DNA of 64,000 nt, taken from the NCBI RefSeq assembly GCF_017676345.1, contig NZ_JAFFZM010000012.1, positions 186,001 through 250,000 of the forward strand. Direction: 5' to 3'. Origin of the DNA: Streptomyces smyrnaeus. GTDB lineage: Bacteria > Actinomycetota > Actinomycetes > Streptomycetales > Streptomycetaceae. The notes beneath the pieces are model-generated. The model saw nothing but the letters and a program-made list of their open reading frames with translations, searched no databases and was not told where the DNA came from. This document shows, in pieces, positions 63,601 through 64,000 of the stretch (positions are counted from its first letter, which is position 1; each line of letters starts with the position of its first letter). Both the position numbers and the translations under genes were made by a program.

Positions 63601-64000
63601 GGGCTGGTGCTGACCGGCCGTATCCAGGCCGGTGCCGGGGACTGGCTCACCGGGCACCAGGTAGCGGGCACGCCGTTGGTTCCGGCGGCCGCACTGGTGG
63701 AGTGGGCGCTGCGCGCCGCCGACGAGGCGGAATGCGGCGACGTTCAGGAGCTGACCCTGCGCGAACCCCTCGTGCCGCCGCAGTCGGGCGGAGGCCTGCT
63801 GCTCCAGGTGTCCGTCGAGGCGCCCGGCCCGGACGGTGTCCGCGAACTGCGCCTCTCCTCGCGCGCCGAGCAGGACCGCGCGGGCGAGGAGAGCTGGAGC
63901 TGCCACGCCACGGGACTGCTCGCCCAGCACACCGCTCCTGCCGGGCCGCCACCGGGACGCGATGACGGGCCCTGGCCCCCGACGGATGCTCAAGCCGTCG
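57664..64000 (+). CDS. Modular type I polyketide synthase, loading module plus first extension module (3' cut by window)
   Basis: At least 2112 residues, open to the window end. Loading module: KSQ (about 5-422) in which the active-site Cys is Gln (TIDAAQASSL, Q166) while the His motifs VELHGTGT and NIGHLEG are kept; AT (about 555-850) with GHSVGE (S646) and HAFH (747-750), the malonyl-CoA signature; ACP (about 965-1041) with GMDSLG (S1001). Module 1: KS (1058-1482) with DTACSSS (C1231); AT (1592-1860) with GHSQGE (S1682) and YASH (1781-1784), the methylmalonyl signature; DH start with H1998 in WLTGHQVAGTPLVP, motif intact. The chain would begin with acetyl from malonyl decarboxylation and add a methylmalonyl unit that is at least dehydrated. 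The linker before the ACP is an Asp/Ala/Val repeat. Confidence 0.95.
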   Translation, partial: MPATSIAVVGLACRLPRADSPSAYWRLLRDGRSAIAPMPADRRAATHEPPSGRHGGFLDRVDAFDARFFGVSPREALAMDPQQRLMLELGWEAMEDAGIPAPALHGSDTGVFVGAIWDDYAHLLRAHGPAAQTRHTMTGVHRSIIANRLSYTLGLRGPSLTIDAAQASSLAAVHLACESLRHDECRLALAGGVNLVLGDASTTATEHFGGLSPDDRCYTFDARANGFVRGEGGVTVLLKPLDDALRDGDRVHCVIEGGAFNNDGATDGLTVPSAEAQEAVIRLAHRRAGRTPAEVQYVELHGTGTRVGDPIEAAALGAALGSGGGRPQDEPLLVGSAKTNIGHLEGASGVAGLLKAALSIAYGELPPSLNYATPNPRIPLADLGLRVQDTLAPWPHPERRKVAGVSSFGMGGTNCHLVLAEAPSPVASSSVAPSPVAPRTVSPASDPTPAQSAPPAPPESGPTPGDTIPWPLSGKSRAALRAQAERLRAHVAARPAPDPADYAYSLATTRTAHPHRAVALGTDTTELLDRLDALAAADHSVPGTVTGEVTGGSVAFLFSGQGSQRLAMGRQLHAAHPVFADALDEAFACLDPHLERPLHEVVLGDDQDSPLDRTCYAQPALFAVEVALYRLVTSFGLRADHLMGHSVGEIAAAHVAGALSLPDACALVAARGRLMQTVTAPGAMVALQATEDEAVEQLLAGHENRLALAAVNGPGSIVLSGDEQAVQEAAEAWRARGRKVSHLRTSHAFHSPHMDTVLDELRAVAANLTFAEPAVPLVSNVTGALVDPSTLASPDYWAAHARNTVRFLDGMHALCDAGADTFVELGPDAALAAMARECLTARATAGAGAGTAVAVLRRNRSETHTLLTALAQAYVRGADVSWERVLGGRGRRVELPTYAFQRERYWPERAEDAPAHENRPRTSADAADAADVTDVTDAAGSADAPGSAGERRERPADEPVPQPSAHDLLETVRTHTALVLGYASADAVDPALTFKQLGMDSLGATELGERLSDATGLPVPATLSYDHPTPRAAARHLDALAAGTPAPTADPRPRGATDEPLAIIGMSCRYPGGADTPEQLWDLVAQGVDAIGGFPEGRGWDMAGLYDPDPDNPGTSYARQGGFLHDADAFDAEFFGISPREALAMDPQQRLVLEAAWEALERSGIVCDTLRHSPTGVFVGLTAQDYGPRLHEPVDGLEGQLMTGTTPSVAAGRVAFTLGLEGPAVTVDTACSSSLTAIHLACQSLRQGESSLALAGGVTVLAGPGMFTEFSRQRGLAPDGRCKAFAAAADGTGWAEGVGLVVLERLSDARRNGHRVLAVVRGSAVNQDGASNGLTAPNGPSQERVIRQALANAGLGPADVDAVEAHGTGTTLGDPIEAQALLATYGQERSGGRPLWLGSVKSNLGHTQAAAGVAGVIKMVQAMRHGVLPASLHIDEPSPHVDWESGAVRLLTEPVEWPERERPRRAAVSSFGISGTNAHLIIEEAPADSPAPAPVPELPPTPVPWIVSAREPEALRAQADALATHLSASPHAGVAEVGWSLLTTRTLFERRAVAVGEDREALVAGLTALAEGLPHPDVFHGRPVARDQGPGPVLVFPGQGSQWVGMGVELVDSSPVFAARLAECELALKPHVDWSLEDVLRGDGAGLARVDVVQPVLWAVMVSLAAVWAEFGVRPAAVVGHSQGEIAAACVAGALSLEDGARIVALRSRALRRLAGGGAMASLGVGREQAERLVVDAPGVGIAAVNGPSSTVVSGPPEPVAAVVAACEAVGERARLVDVDYASHGPQVDEIAEELRGVLEGIEPRSASVAFFSTVTGARIDTTTLDTEYWITNLRRPVRFADTVETLLVEGHRLFIEASPHPVLTLGMQESFEEAEREAATVPTLRRDDGGTAQLARALAQAHVAGAEIEWERWFRSGADAGADAEPGAVPGTVELPTYAFQRRSYWLRSGVGAGELNAAGLGRTQHPLLPAAVRLADGGLVLTGRIQAGAGDWLTGHQVAGTPLVPAAALVEWALRAADEAECGDVQELTLREPLVPPQSGGGLLLQVSVEAPGPDGVRELRLSSRAEQDRAGEESWSCHATGLLAQHTAPAGPPPGRDDGPWPPTDAQAV

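Overview
The window is high-GC, gene-dense DNA with Streptomyces-type features: strongly C/G-ending codons, many GTG and a few TTG starts, twin-arginine and Sec secreted polysaccharide hydrolases, mycothiol-era enzyme families, CebR- and DasR-type operators, a SARP regulator and modular polyketide synthase. It reads as a chromosomal (probably arm or accessory) stretch of a Streptomyces or close relative. No tRNA, rRNA, CRISPR array or intact insertion sequence was seen.

Layout. 1-3039: the 5' part of a secreted family 2 glycosidase. 3246-6012: an NCS1 transporter, a one-cysteine Asp/Glu-racemase-fold protein and an unknown protein. 6284-13551: WYL and AraC regulators, an AlkZ-like DNA glycosylase, a secreted phosphodiesterase, a VOC protein and a UvrA-like ABC protein; two of these are preceded by short, translationally coupled leader frames. 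13651-20349: a laminarinase-type GH16, unknown proteins, a hemerythrin protein, and an RHH-VOC-methyltransferase operon behind a palindromic operator.

20803-28992 is a six-gene operon: ThDP 2-keto-acid decarboxylase, FAD 2-hydroxy-acid oxidase, cytochrome P450, lipase-like hydrolase, fatty-acid alpha-dioxygenase and a WXG-type small protein. Read together the enzymes could carry out a complete alpha-oxidation (one-carbon shortening) of fatty acids; I know of no description of such a bacterial operon, and I rate it one of the two best leads in the window.

29042-40388: a two-component system, a protease-inhibitor-like protein, a carbohydrate-degrading group (GH19, GH12, PL3), small secreted proteins, a TauE exporter with divergent AraC regulator, and a DrrAB-type ABC exporter. 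Divergent from that exporter, 40875-43579 is a compact, complete class II lasso-peptide cluster (precursor, cyclase, leader-binding protein, leader peptidase) with an unusual Trp/Arg-rich 16-residue core; this is the other best lead.

44250-53990: glycosyltransferase, membrane-anchored PLC-like protein, a CebR-box-controlled LPMO, a stand-alone D-Ala-D-Ala ligase, GNAT and unknowns, interrupted by decayed gene remnants (50002-50288, 54078-54975). 55296 to the right edge is the start of a type I polyketide cluster: SARP regulator, type II thioesterase, DUF5988-type protein and a PKS beginning KSQ-AT(malonyl)-ACP then KS-AT(methylmalonyl)-DH, running off the window. All calls rest on reading the sequence by eye; no database search was run.
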